NCBI RefSeq assembly: GCF_024758725.1
Contig: NZ_CP096972.1
Location: 1,036,001-1,100,000 of the forward strand
Direction of reading: 5' to 3'
Source: Sphingomonas sp. SUN039
GTDB lineage: Bacteria; Pseudomonadota; Alphaproteobacteria; Sphingomonadales; Sphingomonadaceae
Length of the DNA: 64,000 bases
The position numbers were made by a program, and so were the translations under genes. Under the pieces are notes generated by a model that saw only the letters and a program-made list of their open reading frames with translations, ran no database searches and was not told the origin of the DNA. Shown here in pieces: positions 38,889-49,749 of this stretch (its first letter is position 1; each line of letters starts with the position of its first letter).

Positions 38889-40304
38889 TCAGTAGCGGTA
38901 ATGGTCCGGCTTGAACGGCCCGCTCGTGTTCACGCCGATATAGCCGGCCTGCTTCTCGCTGAGCTTGGTCAGCTTCACGCCGAGCTTTTCGAGGTGGAGC
39001 ATCGCGACCTTTTCGTCGAGGTGCTTGGGCAAGACATAGACCTGGTTCTGGTAATTCTCGCTCTTGGTCCACAGCTCGATCTGCGCCAGCACCTGATTGG
39101 TGAAGCTGGCCGACATCACGAACGAGGGATGGCCGGTCGCGCAGCCGAGGTTCACCAGGCGACCCTTGGCGAGCACGATGATCTGCTTGCCGTCGGGAAA
39201 CTCGACCAGGTCGGTGCCGGGCTTCACTTCGGTCCACTTGTAGTTGCTGAGCGCCGCAATCTGGATCTCGCTGTCGAAGTGGCCGATGTTGCAGACGATG
39301 GCGTTGGGACGCATCGCCTTCATGTGATCGGCCGTGATGACGTCGGCGTTGCCGGTCGCGGTGCAGAAGATGTCGGCGCGGGTCACGGCCTCTTCCATCG
39401 TCACGACTTCGAAGCCCTCCATCGCTGCCTGCAGCGCGCAGATCGGATCGACTTCAGTGACCATCACACGCGCGCCGCCGTTGCGGAGCGACTGGGCCGA
39501 CCCCTTGCCGACATCGCCGAAGCCCGCGACGCAGGCGACCTTGCCGGCCAACATCACGTCGGTGGCACGACGGATGGCGTCGACCAGCGACTCTTTGCAG
39601 CCGTACAGGTTGTCGAACTTCGACTTGGTGACGCTGTCGTTGACGTTGATGGCGGGGAACGGCAGCTCGCCCTTCTTGGCGATTTCGTACAGGCGGTGGA
39701 CGCCGGTGGTCGTTTCCTCCGACACGCCCTTCAGGTTCTTGACGGTTTCGGTCAGATAACCGGGGTATTTCGCGATGAACGCCTTGAGCGCACGCTGGAA
39801 CTCGACTTCTTCTTCGTTCTCAGGCTCGCCGAGCGTGGCACCGGCCTCGAGCTTGGCACCCCAGAGCGCGAACATCGTGGCGTCACCGCCGTCGTCGAGG
39901 ATGATATTGGCCGTGGTGCCGTCGGTGTCGGCGCCCCAGTTGAAAATATCGCCGACATAGTTCCAGTAATCGGCCAGGCTCTCGCCCTTCACCGCGAACA
40001 CCGGGACGCCCGAGGCGGCGATGGCGGCAGCGGCATGGTCCTGCGTCGAGAAGATGTTGCACGTCGCCCAGCGGACGTCGGCACCGAGCGCAGTCAGCGT
40101 TTCGATTAGCACGGCAGTCTGGATCGTCATGTGCAGCGACCCGACAATGCGCGCGCCTTTCAGCGGCTGCGACACGCCAAATTCGTCGCGCAGCGCCATG
40201 AGGCCGGGCATTTCGGTTTCGGCGATCAGGATTTCGCGACGGCCGAAATCGGCAAGGTCGATGTCGGCAACGACATAATCGGTGCGGTCGAGAACAGTGG
40301 CCAC
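38889..40304 (-). CDS. ahcY: Adenosylhomocysteinase
   Basis: A 471-residue NAD-dependent enzyme that hydrolyses S-adenosylhomocysteine to homocysteine and adenosine, relieving product inhibition of methyltransferases. [16 protein letters not shown] (about 55-70), the NAD-binding [13 protein letters not shown] and the C-terminal KPDHYRY are diagnostic. Translation starts at a GTG. A perfect 20-bp palindrome lies 70 bases upstream and may be its operator. Confidence 0.97.
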   Translation of the reverse strand: MATVLDRTDYVVADIDLADFGRREILIAETEMPGLMALRDEFGVSQPLKGARIVGSLHMTIQTAVLIETLTALGADVRWATCNIFSTQDHAAAAIAASGVPVFAVKGESLADYWNYVGDIFNWGADTDGTTANIILDDGGDATMFALWGAKLEAGATLGEPENEEEVEFQRALKAFIAKYPGYLTETVKNLKGVSEETTTGVHRLYEIAKKGELPFPAINVNDSVTKSKFDNLYGCKESLVDAIRRATDVMLAGKVACVAGFGDVGKGSAQSLRNGGARVMVTEVDPICALQAAMEGFEVVTMEEAVTRADIFCTATGNADVITADHMKAMRPNAIVCNIGHFDSEIQIAALSNYKWTEVKPGTDLVEFPDGKQIIVLAKGRLVNLGCATGHPSFVMSASFTNQVLAQIELWTKSENYQNQVYVLPKHLDEKVAMLHLEKLGVKLTKLSEKQAGYIGVNTSGPFKPDHYRY

Positions 40305-40374
40305 GGCGGCAAACTCCGGTTTCAGGATTGGTTGCCGTGGCCCCTAGCTCGACGCCGGTGTTTCGTCAAATCGA

Positions 40375-40394
40375 ATATAAAGACTTCTTTATAT
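40375..40394. promoter_or_regulatory. 20-bp palindromic operator upstream of ahcY (SahR-like)
   Basis: ATATAAAGACTTCTTTATAT: two perfect 9-base arms around CT. It lies in the 95-base gap between the end of the upstream gene and ahcY, and is much more A+T-rich than its surroundings. A TTGACG at 40369-40364 on the ahcY strand could be the -35 box. From memory the motif resembles that of SahR, an ArsR-family repressor responding to S-adenosylhomocysteine in proteobacteria. Confidence 0.6.
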
Positions 40395-40399
40395 GTGAC

Positions 40400-40882
40400 C
40401 TATCGGAGCGCTGCGATCTGGAGCGGCAGCGCCGGACAGGCCCCCTCGGGCAGGTCGGGCCGGACAGCAGCACGCTCTGCCAACGCGGTCAGTGCCGCCA
40501 GCGTCGGCGGCTCGTTCATTGCGGCCTCGGCAATCGACTGGAGCGAGTCGCAGCTAAGATCTTCGGCCCCCGCGCCGTAGCGATTGGCGACGCGGGTGAT
40601 GTAGCGATCGAGGGCGTTCGCACCGCCGATTGCGGGCACGAAATGCCCCTTCAACCGCATATTCGCTTCGGTCAGCGCGGCCCGGTGGCGCACGACCATG
40701 GCGTTATACGTCGTGAGCAGCGCCGCGCTCTGGAACCGGCAGCGCAGGCCCGACACCATCAGCATCGTGTCGAAATCGCGGACCTTGGCGGCGGCCACTT
40801 CGCTTTGCGTCCAGCAGGCCGCGTTTACCGGTGTCGACACGAGCGCGAGCACCGCCCCCGCGACTGTCATCGCCTTTTTCAT
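40400..40882 (-). CDS. Exported hypothetical protein, 160 aa
   Basis: The ATG at 40882 is preferred over one at 40888 because AGGGGAA lies at a good distance from it. A signal peptide (MKKAMTVAGAVLALVSTPVNA) precedes a mature, helical domain with three or four Cys residues (ACWTQ, GLRCRFQ, LSCDSLQ, GACPALP). I do not recognise the family. It reads the same way as ahcY and ends just before the palindromic operator. Confidence 0.78.
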   Translation of the reverse strand: MKKAMTVAGAVLALVSTPVNAACWTQSEVAAAKVRDFDTMLMVSGLRCRFQSAALLTTYNAMVVRHRAALTEANMRLKGHFVPAIGGANALDRYITRVANRYGAGAEDLSCDSLQSIAEAAMNEPPTLAALTALAERAAVRPDLPEGACPALPLQIAALR

Positions 40883-41025
40883 TTTCATTTCCCCTTTGCC
40901 CCTGTGGCGGAAGGGAGGGTCTCAACAGTCGGTTGCGCGTTCCTTGATCGTTACGGTTAATGACCTTGCATTCGATGTGGCGGCGGGCGATGCGGGCTGC
41001 CGCAATTCAGCTGAAGGAGCCTGAC

Positions 41026-41505
41026 ATGACCATCGCCGTTGGAGACAAAATCCCTGCCGCTACCCTGACCAAGGTCACCGCCGCCGGTCCCGAAGCCGTC
41101 TCGACCGCCGATTACTTCGCGGGCCGCAAGATCGCGCTGTTCTCGGTGCCGGGTGCCTATACGCCGACGTGTTCGGCCAAGCACCTGCCCGGTTTCGTCG
41201 AACAGGCCGACGCGCTGAAGGCCAAGGGTATCGACGAGATCGCCTGCACCGCCGTCAACGACGCGTTCGTGATGGGTGCCTGGGGCAAGGCCAACGGGGC
41301 CGACGCTGTGACCATGCTGGCCGACGGCAATGCGGAGTTCGTGACGGCGCTGGGCTTGACCATGGACGGCAGCAAGTTCGGCATGGGCACGCGCGGCCAG
41401 CGCTTCGCGATGGTCGTCAACGACGGCACGGTCGAGGCGCTTCATGTCGAGGCGGGCGGCGAATTCCGCGTGTCGAGCGCGGAGTATATGCTCGAACACA
41501 TGTGA
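41026..41505 (+). CDS. Peroxiredoxin (Prx5 type)
   Basis: A 159-residue thiol peroxidase that reduces hydroperoxides. AAGGAG lies just before the ATG. The peroxidatic Cys is in PGAYTPTCS (about 43-51), a Prx5 signature, and a further Cys in EIACTAVND matches the family. The frame is open upstream to 40960 but the ribosome-binding site fixes the start. A strong hairpin follows the stop. Confidence 0.93.
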   Translation: MTIAVGDKIPAATLTKVTAAGPEAVSTADYFAGRKIALFSVPGAYTPTCSAKHLPGFVEQADALKAKGIDEIACTAVNDAFVMGAWGKANGADAVTMLADGNAEFVTALGLTMDGSKFGMGTRGQRFAMVVNDGTVEALHVEAGGEFRVSSAEYMLEHM

Positions 41506-41512
41506 GGCGCGC

Positions 41513-41539
41513 CACCCCCTCCCGGTGTGGGAGGGGGTG
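41513..41539 (+). terminator. Terminator-like hairpin after peroxiredoxin
   Basis: An 11-bp perfect stem CACCCCCTCCC / GGGAGGGGGTG with a 5-base loop starts eight bases after the peroxiredoxin stop. It has no U-tract. Part of it resembles common G/C-rich sphingomonad repeats. Confidence 0.55.
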
Positions 41540-41569
41540 CGACTTGCCCCCGTAACGACGGGCGTTTAC

Positions 41570-43039
41570 ATGCCTGCAATGACAGAACCGAAAACCGCAC
41601 CGCAATCCGCACGCGAAATCGTCGCGCAACTCGACACCCTCTTCACCGCTGCGACCGCGCGGCTTCGTGCCGCGATCGAGGCCTATGTCGCGCATGGCAC
41701 CCGCCCCGATCCCTCGGCACGTAGCGACGGCAGCTTCGCCTATCCGGAAATCCGCGTCACCTATGGCGGCGAAGACGAGAAGCGTCAGGTGCCGATGCGC
41801 TCGTTCGGGCGGCTGACCCAGCCCGGGCATTACGCGATTAGCGTGACCCGCCCTGCCCTGTTCGCGGATTATCTGACCGAACAGCTCGACCTGCTGATGA
41901 TGGACTATGACGTCACGGTCGAAGTCGGGGCATCGGACCAGGAGATTCCCTTCCCCTATGTGCTCGATGCCGAGATGGAGCTGGGCGACATCACGCCGAC
42001 CGAGCTCGCGCGGTGGTTTCCCGCGACCGAACTGGCGCATATCGGCGACGAAATCGCCGATGGCGTTTTCGACATGGGTGCGGAGGGTGCACGACCGCTC
42101 GCGCTGTTCGACGGGCTTCGCACCGATTTTTCGCTGGCGCGGCTGCGGCACTATACCGGCACGCCCGTCGAGGACGTCCAGCGCTATGTGCTGTTCACCA
42201 ATTACCACCGTTATGTCGATGAATTCGCGCGCTGGGCCCTGAGCCAGCTGGGCGGGGACTCACCTTATACCCATTTGTCGGGCGCGGGCGGGATCAAGGT
42301 GACGCGCGACACACATGATGCCGAAAGCGTCATTGCGGGCGATGCGTGGCGGCGGCACCAGATGCCGGCGTGGCATTTGTGCGCACCCGACCGCAGCGGT
42401 ATCACTCTGGTGAACATCGGCGTCGGGCCGAGCAATGCCAAGACGATTACCGACCATCTGGCGGTCGTGCGGCCTGAAGCCTGGCTGATGATCGGGCATT
42501 GCGGCGGCCTTCGCCCGTCGCAGCGCATCGGCGACTATGTGCTGGCCCATGCGTATCTGCGCGACGACCATGTCCTCGACGACGTCCTGCCGCCCGAAAT
42601 TCCGGTTCCCGCGATTGCCGAGGTCCAGCAGGCGCTGGCGCGCGCGGCGGAGACAGTGTCGGGTGAGACCGGCGATGTGCTCAAACGGCGGCTTCGTACC
42701 GGAACGATCGTCACCACCGACGACCGCAACTGGGAATTGATGTTCTCGAAATCCGCGCTGCGCTTTTCACAGAGCCGCGCGGTCGGGATCGACATGGAAT
42801 CGGCGACGATTGCCGCGCAAGGGTACCGGTTCCGTGTTCCCTATGGCACCTTGCTGTGTGTGTCGGACAAGCCGCTGCACGGCGAACTCAAGCTGCCGGG
42901 ACAGGCGAACAAATTCTACGAACGCGCAATTGCCGAGCATATGAAGATCGGCATCGAGGCGTGCAACGAGCTCCGCCGCGAGGGCGGCAAGCTGCACAGC
43001 CGCAAGCTGCGCGCCTTCAACGAGCCGCCGTTCCGGTAG
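41570..43039 (+). CDS. amn: AMP nucleosidase
   Basis: A 489-residue enzyme that cleaves AMP to adenine and ribose 5-phosphate, close to the 484 residues of E. coli Amn. The N-terminal domain is followed by the phosphorylase-fold catalytic domain (ITLVNIGVGPSNAKTITDHL, MIGHCGGLR, AVGIDMESATIAAQG). The ATG at 41570 or the one at 41579 is the start; the frame is open to 41444 across the terminator hairpin. It is convergent with the c-di-GMP gene at 43043, with three bases between stops. Confidence 0.94.
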   Translation: MPAMTEPKTAPQSAREIVAQLDTLFTAATARLRAAIEAYVAHGTRPDPSARSDGSFAYPEIRVTYGGEDEKRQVPMRSFGRLTQPGHYAISVTRPALFADYLTEQLDLLMMDYDVTVEVGASDQEIPFPYVLDAEMELGDITPTELARWFPATELAHIGDEIADGVFDMGAEGARPLALFDGLRTDFSLARLRHYTGTPVEDVQRYVLFTNYHRYVDEFARWALSQLGGDSPYTHLSGAGGIKVTRDTHDAESVIAGDAWRRHQMPAWHLCAPDRSGITLVNIGVGPSNAKTITDHLAVVRPEAWLMIGHCGGLRPSQRIGDYVLAHAYLRDDHVLDDVLPPEIPVPAIAEVQQALARAAETVSGETGDVLKRRLRTGTIVTTDDRNWELMFSKSALRFSQSRAVGIDMESATIAAQGYRFRVPYGTLLCVSDKPLHGELKLPGQANKFYERAIAEHMKIGIEACNELRREGGKLHSRKLRAFNEPPFR

Positions 43040-43042
43040 AAC

Positions 43043-45307
43043 TCAGGCCGCCTCGGTGTAACGCTGGGCGCTGTTCCACAGCTTGGCCGCCTTGAACGAA
43101 GGCACGTTCATCTGCACGCCCTTCACTCGCTGCCCCGATAGACCGATGTTCTGGCCCGCAACATCGGGCAGGCCGGCGAGGGCCAGCAGATACTGCGAGA
43201 CGCGGTGCCGCGTGCACAGCCCGCCATTGCCGTCGCTGACCAGCCGTTCGTCGAATTCGACGCCCTGCTGGTGCCCTTCGGAGCGGCGCACCGTCGCGAT
43301 TGCCAGCTGGCCCTCGCCGAGGTCGATAACGAAGCGCGTGCCGACCGGAACATCGACCAATCCTTCCATCAGCGCACCGGAAACCGAGATATTGCGGATG
43401 ACGATCTGGTAGCAGTGATCCTCGTGCACGGCCGTCGCCTTGCGATAGACCGACTGGCGGTCGTCGCGCTGGCGGGCGGGACCGACGGGTTCGATGACCC
43501 AGTCCCCGGCCTCCAGCATGCGGCGCACATCCTCGTCGGGCACGGCCTTGCTGTAGATAAAGCCCTGGATGTGACTGACATTGAGTTTGCGCATCAGCGC
43601 GAGCTGGTCGAGCGATTCGATACCTTCGGCCGTGGTGTCCATGTCGAGCGCCTCGGCCAGCGCCACAATGGCCGCGATGATCGCATCGTTGCGCGATCCG
43701 GGTTCGGTGGCGCCGCGTACGAAACTCTGGTCGATCTTGATCTTGTCGAACGGTGCTGTCCGCAGATAGCCGAGCGAGGAATAGCCGGTCCCGAAGTCGT
43801 CGAGCGCAAGGCGAACACCGACCTGTTTGAGCGCGCCGAACATGTCGTCGGTTTCGTCCGAATTGCTGAGGAAAACGCCCTCGGTGATTTCCAGTTCGAG
43901 GCGGCTCGCGGGAAGCCCCGAGGAGACAAGCGCCTGCTTCACGATGCCGGGCAATGCCTCGTTGGCGAACTGGATCGGCGAGACATTGACCGCGACACGC
44001 AGCTTGCCTGGCCATCTCGCCGCATCCTCGCAGGCCCGGCGCAGCGCAAATTCGCCGAGTTGTTCGATCAGATTGGCTTCTTCGGCAATCGGGATGAACA
44101 GCGCCGGCGATATCCAGCCGCGTTCAGGGTGGTTCCAGCGGATCAGCGCCTCGACCCCGGTCACACAATTGGTTTTGGCGCAGACGACCGGCTGGTAGTG
44201 CATGGCCATCTCGCCCTTGGTAACGGCGTCGCGCAAGTCCTCTTCCAGCACCCGCTTGTCTTCTGCGGAACGCAGGAAATCGCTGCTGAAGAAGCGGAAC
44301 CGGCCGCGACCGCTGCCCTTGGCGGCATAGAGCGCCAGATCGGCGTTGCGGACGATTTCTTCGCTGGTCGATCCGTCATAGGGACTGACCGCGATTCCGA
44401 CGGACGCGCCGATGACGCAGCGCGATCCCTCGACCGAATAGGGTTGCGACAGGCTGGAGATGATGTGTGCGGCCAGATCGCCGATCGCCCCGCGGTCCTC
44501 GCTGTCGGGCAGGATGATCTGGAATTCGTCGCCACCGAGGCGGCACACTTTTTCCTTGTCGCCGATGATCTTGAGCAACCGTTCGGCCACCTGTTTGAGC
44601 AGTGCGTCGCCTGCAGGATGGCCAAGCGTGTCATTGACCTGTTTGAAACGGTCCAGATCGATCAGCATGATCGAGCAGGAGCGGTTCTGGTGCGCGAATG
44701 CCTGGAGCGTGGATTCGAGAACCTGCCCCATATGGCGGCGGTTGGTCAGTCCGGTCAGCGCATCGTACATCGCCATCTGCGATGCCTGTTCAGTGGATCG
44801 GCGCTGTTCGGTGACATCGGTCCCGCTACCGCGAAAGCCGCAAAATTCCCCGCTTTTGTCGAACTGGGGGGAACCGGAGACTTCCCACCAGCGTTCTTCG
44901 TCCGCGTTCGCGGCGACCACGGCGAGCTTGCCGATCTTCGATCGCTTCGACAGGGCAAAGGCCAGAGTCCGGCGGTTGCCCGCGCTATCCTCTCCGTGCG
45001 AAAAGAGGTTCGAGAAGGACGTGCCGATCAACGACTCCGCTTCCGGCGACAGGACTTTCGAGATGCTTTCGGTCAAATAGGTAAGTTCGCCCGCAGCGTT
45101 CGTCGCCCAGAACCACCCCTGTCCCGATTCCTCGTGGTTCTTCAGGATGAGCAGGGCCTCGCTGTTGTTGTCGAGCACCACATGGGGTTGTGCGACAGCC
45201 TTGCGCCGTTCGAAACGGCTGCCGAGCGTGGCCAGCAAACGGCGCGCGGGGCCGTTGTCGCCAGCCTCGTCGCTCGCCGCACGCTCTTCTGCGCCAGACA
45301 TGCCCAT
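43043..45307 (-). CDS. GGDEF-EAL-PilZ c-di-GMP protein with PAS domain
   Basis: A 754-residue cytoplasmic protein with four domains: PAS (about 55-170), GGDEF (about 175-335) with an intact RLGGDEF, EAL (about 350-600) with intact GVEALIRWNHP, EITEGVF, DDFGTGYSSLGYL and EGIES, and a C-terminal PilZ-like domain (about 635-730; NISVSGALMEG). It could make, break and bind c-di-GMP. The PilZ R-x-x-x-R motif is not clear, so binding there is uncertain. No membrane segment is present. The start may instead be the ATG at 45301. Confidence 0.92.
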   Translation of the reverse strand: MGMSGAEERAASDEAGDNGPARRLLATLGSRFERRKAVAQPHVVLDNNSEALLILKNHEESGQGWFWATNAAGELTYLTESISKVLSPEAESLIGTSFSNLFSHGEDSAGNRRTLAFALSKRSKIGKLAVVAANADEERWWEVSGSPQFDKSGEFCGFRGSGTDVTEQRRSTEQASQMAMYDALTGLTNRRHMGQVLESTLQAFAHQNRSCSIMLIDLDRFKQVNDTLGHPAGDALLKQVAERLLKIIGDKEKVCRLGGDEFQIILPDSEDRGAIGDLAAHIISSLSQPYSVEGSRCVIGASVGIAVSPYDGSTSEEIVRNADLALYAAKGSGRGRFRFFSSDFLRSAEDKRVLEEDLRDAVTKGEMAMHYQPVVCAKTNCVTGVEALIRWNHPERGWISPALFIPIAEEANLIEQLGEFALRRACEDAARWPGKLRVAVNVSPIQFANEALPGIVKQALVSSGLPASRLELEITEGVFLSNSDETDDMFGALKQVGVRLALDDFGTGYSSLGYLRTAPFDKIKIDQSFVRGATEPGSRNDAIIAAIVALAEALDMDTTAEGIESLDQLALMRKLNVSHIQGFIYSKAVPDEDVRRMLEAGDWVIEPVGPARQRDDRQSVYRKATAVHEDHCYQIVIRNISVSGALMEGLVDVPVGTRFVIDLGEGQLAIATVRRSEGHQQGVEFDERLVSDGNGGLCTRHRVSQYLLALAGLPDVAGQNIGLSGQRVKGVQMNVPSFKAAKLWNSAQRYTEAA

Positions 45308-45405
45308 GAAATCCCGCTCGCCTTGGTCCCGTTCAACAGGGAGGCGTTACACAAGACACATTTCGGATACGTAAATAACCACCTGCCCGCTCTTAGCGGA
45401 AAAGG

Positions 45406-46674
<1,269 letters not shown>

Positions 46675-46758
46675 CAAATCTAATCCTGCTGCCGCGCGTC
46701 GCGCGCGGCTTTGGTCACATTACCGTCAAGAAACTAACGGGCAATGCCGAATATCGCG

Positions 46759-47391
46759 TTACGCCTCCTCGACCGGGGCCGGACGCTTGTCCATCACCTC
46801 GTCGATCAGGCCGAAAGCCTTGGCTTCGTCGGCTTCGAGGAAATTGTCGCGGTCCATCGCCCGCTCGATCTCTTCGACGGTCTTGCCGGTGTATTTGGCA
46901 TAGAGCGTGTTGAGCCGGTGGCGCATCCGCAAAATCTCTTTCGCCTGGATTTCGATGTCCGAGGCCATGCCCTGCGCGCCGCCCGAGGGCTGGTGGATCA
47001 TGATGCGGCTGTTCGTCAGCGCCACGCGCTTGCCCGGCTGTCCGGCGGCAAGGAGGAACGACCCCATCGACGCGGCCTGACCGATGCACACGGTTCCGAC
47101 TTCGGGGCGGATGTAGTTCATCGTATCATGGATCGCGAGACCCGCCGTCACGACGCCGCCCGGCGAGTTGATGTACATGTAGATGTCCTTCTTCGGATTT
47201 TCCGATTCGAGGAACAGCAGCTGGGCGGTGATGACCGAGGCCATATGGTCCTCGACCCCGCCGGTGATGAAGATGATGCGTTCGCGCAGCAGGCGCGAAT
47301 AAATGTCGAAGCTGCGTTCGCCGCGCGTCGACTGTTCGATAACGATGGGGACGAGGCCGCCGATGATGTCGGCGTGGTCGGGCGTGCTCAT
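46759..47391 (-). CDS. clpP: ATP-dependent Clp protease proteolytic subunit ClpP
   Basis: A 210-residue serine protease subunit that forms the two-ring chamber used by ClpX. The catalytic Ser is in [11 protein letters not shown], His in IMIHQPSGG and Asp in the [16 protein letters not shown] region. Upstream on this strand, CTTGAA (47455-47450) stands 18 bases before GAAATAGGG, a possible but weak promoter. Confidence 0.97.
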   Translation of the reverse strand: MSTPDHADIIGGLVPIVIEQSTRGERSFDIYSRLLRERIIFITGGVEDHMASVITAQLLFLESENPKKDIYMYINSPGGVVTAGLAIHDTMNYIRPEVGTVCIGQAASMGSFLLAAGQPGKRVALTNSRIMIHQPSGGAQGMASDIEIQAKEILRMRHRLNTLYAKYTGKTVEEIERAMDRDNFLEADEAKAFGLIDEVMDKRPAPVEEA

Positions 47392-47488
47392 GCGAATATT
47401 TGTCCTTGATCCTTTTGCCGCGCCCTATTTCGGCGGTCATGCCAGCCGGTTCAAGTGGGGATTAGATTTGGCTGCTTTACCGAGGCAC

Positions 47489-48139
47489 CTAAACCAAATC
47501 GAGCATCCGCGCTTTGATCGAGGCGTCGGTACGGTTGGCGGCACCCAGGTGCACCAGCAACTGGCTCAGGTGCGTCTTGACCGTAGAGGGCGCGAGGTCG
47601 AGCGCGCGGGCGATTTCCTTGTTCGATTGGCCCTGTGCCATCAGCCGCAGTACCTGCATCTGCCGGTCGGTCAGCCGTTCGGCGAGACGGGCGACATCGT
47701 CGCGGATCGCGGTGACCGAACCATCGTCGATGCGTGCCGAGGCGATCTCGGCAAGGCGCGGCGGCAGGTAGCGCCCTCCGGCGAGGATCAGGCGCATCGC
47801 GGCGTCGATGATCGAGCCGCTCGCGGTCTTGGGCGCGAACCCGGCGACGCCGCGGTCGAGCAGGTCGAGCAGCAGCGCGTCGTCCTCGGTCCCCGTCACG
47901 ACCAGCAGCTTCGCATCCGGCGCGGCGCGGATGACACCGTCGATGCCCGCCAGCGGCCCGCTGCCCGGCATGATGAGGTCGCACAGGATCAGGTCGTATC
48001 GCGTCGCCGCTGCCATCGCCCACGCACTCGGGAAATCTCCCGCGACATCGACGGTCGCCCCGGGCCAGCCCATGCGGACGGTGCCCGCCAGTGCTTCGCG
48101 GACCAGCGCGTGGTCGTCGCAGATCAGGCAGGACTTCAT
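47489..48139 (-). CDS. NarL/LuxR-type response regulator
   Basis: A 216-residue response regulator. The receiver domain has acidic residues in ICDDHALVREAL and the phosphoacceptor Asp in LILCDLIMPG (about 54), and TGTEDD and a Lys in FAPKTASG. The C-terminal HTH is LTDRQMQVLRLMAQGQSNKEIA. Its start overlaps the stop of the kinase gene by four bases (ATGA), so the two form an operon and a cognate pair. Confidence 0.92.
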   Translation of the reverse strand: MKSCLICDDHALVREALAGTVRMGWPGATVDVAGDFPSAWAMAAATRYDLILCDLIMPGSGPLAGIDGVIRAAPDAKLLVVTGTEDDALLLDLLDRGVAGFAPKTASGSIIDAAMRLILAGGRYLPPRLAEIASARIDDGSVTAIRDDVARLAERLTDRQMQVLRLMAQGQSNKEIARALDLAPSTVKTHLSQLLVHLGAANRTDASIKARMLDLV

Positions 48140-49503
48140 GATGTCGTCTCCTTGGTGGCGCCCGCCACCGGGAATTCGAGGAAAAACGCCGAGCCACCCA
48201 ACCAGCGCGGGTCGAGCCCCGCCGTGCCGTGCATCAAAATGGCGATGCGCCGAACGGATGACAGGCCGAGGCCGAACCCGCTTTTCACCGCCGCGCGCGA
48301 ATCCGACCCGCGATAATAATCGTCGAAGATGCGCCCTGCATCGACGCGCGCGATGCCGCTGCCGTCGTCGATGACCCAGATGCGGATGCGGTCGCCCGAG
48401 GCTCGCGCACCGATGACGATCCGCTTTGCGCCGCTGTGTTCGATGGCATTGCTGACGAGATTGCCGAGCGCGCGTTCGAACAGCACCTTGTCGAGCCGCA
48501 ACTGCGCGCGCGATTTGACGAGGCGAATGTCGATCCCGGCCGAGCCCGCGGCCGGGCCGAACTGCGCAGCAATCCGGCCCATTGCTGCCCCCACCGAAAA
48601 CCGAGCAAAATGCGGATCGACGGCATCGGCCTCCAGCCGCAAATGGTTGAGCATATGCGACAGCAACTGGTCGGCTGAAGCAAACGCCTTACGCACGCCG
48701 TCCGCCGCGCGGTTGCGCTGGTCGGGGTCAGGCGCGCGCAGCGTCTGGTCGAAGAACAGGCTGGCCGCTTGCAACGGCTGGCCAAGGTCGTGCGATGCGG
48801 CGGCGATGAACCGAGTCTTGGCATCGCGTTCCTCGGCGACGTCGGCCAGCGCGCGTTCCAGCCGCCGCGCCGCCGCATCGCTTTCAAGCCGCGCGGCGAC
48901 TGTTGCATCGGTCGCGTTGCGAGCGATGCTGCAGAACACGAACTGGATGAGCCCGAACACCCCGGCAAAAGCGGCAAACGCCCATTCGGTCGCGCCGCCC
49001 GCCATCACGAACCACAGCACCAGCGATCCGCTCGTCGCGACGACGCCGATCCGGTTCACCGCCACATTTTCAGGTGTGCAGATGATCTGGCACGGTGAAT
49101 TGCACATCAGCAATGCGGCCAGCATGAAACGCAGCGCCTGCGGGCAATAGGGCAGAAACGCCCAGATCGCCCACACGGCAAGGGTGTGCGACCCGATGAC
49201 CAGAAATTGCGCGGCCCGGCTCCATACCCGTACGCTTTCGGCGGCGTCGGGCCGGCGGATCGCCATCACGATCAGGATGATTGCCCAGCTCGCCCAGAAC
49301 AACGCCACGCACACCGCCCATGGCAGCAGGCGCGCAGGCGGGACATAAGGGATGATGAACGTCCCGACGACAAAGCCGACCAGCCCGAACGCGACGAAGG
49401 TCAACGTCCCCGCGAGCAATAGCGGGCGCAGCGGATGGCGCACGGCATAGTCCGCCGCGTCCACAGGAAGCATTGCTGCCCCGGTCGTTTTGCCCTCGGT
49501 CAT
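48136..49503 (-). CDS. Membrane sensor histidine kinase
   Basis: A 455-residue kinase. The N-terminal half has about six hydrophobic segments (residues 25-195) with a CNSPCQIIC motif between the later ones. The H-box is ASHDLGQPLQAASLF, a variant common in this subfamily, and the ATPase domain has GNLVSNAIEHSG (N-box), IDDGSGI (G1) and GFGLGLSSVRRI (G2). It overlaps its response regulator. The stimulus is unknown. Confidence 0.92.
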   Translation of the reverse strand: MTEGKTTGAAMLPVDAADYAVRHPLRPLLLAGTLTFVAFGLVGFVVGTFIIPYVPPARLLPWAVCVALFWASWAIILIVMAIRRPDAAESVRVWSRAAQFLVIGSHTLAVWAIWAFLPYCPQALRFMLAALLMCNSPCQIICTPENVAVNRIGVVATSGSLVLWFVMAGGATEWAFAAFAGVFGLIQFVFCSIARNATDATVAARLESDAAARRLERALADVAEERDAKTRFIAAASHDLGQPLQAASLFFDQTLRAPDPDQRNRAADGVRKAFASADQLLSHMLNHLRLEADAVDPHFARFSVGAAMGRIAAQFGPAAGSAGIDIRLVKSRAQLRLDKVLFERALGNLVSNAIEHSGAKRIVIGARASGDRIRIWVIDDGSGIARVDAGRIFDDYYRGSDSRAAVKSGFGLGLSSVRRIAILMHGTAGLDPRWLGGSAFFLEFPVAGATKETTS

Positions 49504-49550
49504 CTCGGCACCCGAAATGCGCCCCGCCGCTGCCTTACGTCAACGACGGG

Positions 49551-49625
49551 CATGGCCTCCCCCATTTGGGGGAAGGGAAATGCGCCGCCTTCCCCCATCT
49601 GGCCGATGGCGGACTGCCCATCGGG
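49551..49625. repeat. Short C/G-rich palindromic repeats in the 246-base gap
   Basis: The gap 49504-49749 between divergent genes holds CTCCCCCATTTGGGGGAAG (49557-49576, a hairpin) and a second, diverged half near 49590-49620 (TTCCCCCATCTGG). They look like a degraded intergenic repeat. The rest of the gap holds an AAAGGAATGAGGT ribosome-binding site for the gene at 49750 and no other feature I can support. Confidence 0.5.
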
Positions 49626-49749
49626 GCCGCTAGCCTTGGGGCATAAAACAATCCGGGTTCGCAGAAGCAGAGTTCAGTCGGTGCGTAGCGTCGACGTCAA
49701 ACCGGATGCGGCAAAGTGGCGCGCACCCCGATCATGAAAGGAATGAGGT

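Noticed and set aside
40305-40399. SAH riboswitch upstream of ahcY
   Set aside because: I see no match to the conserved core I remember for that RNA; the palindrome fits a protein operator better.
47392-47460. Heat-shock (RpoH) promoter upstream of clpP
   Set aside because: The CTTGAA and GAAATAGGG boxes are present but the spacing and -10 fit are weak, so it is only mentioned in the clpP entry.
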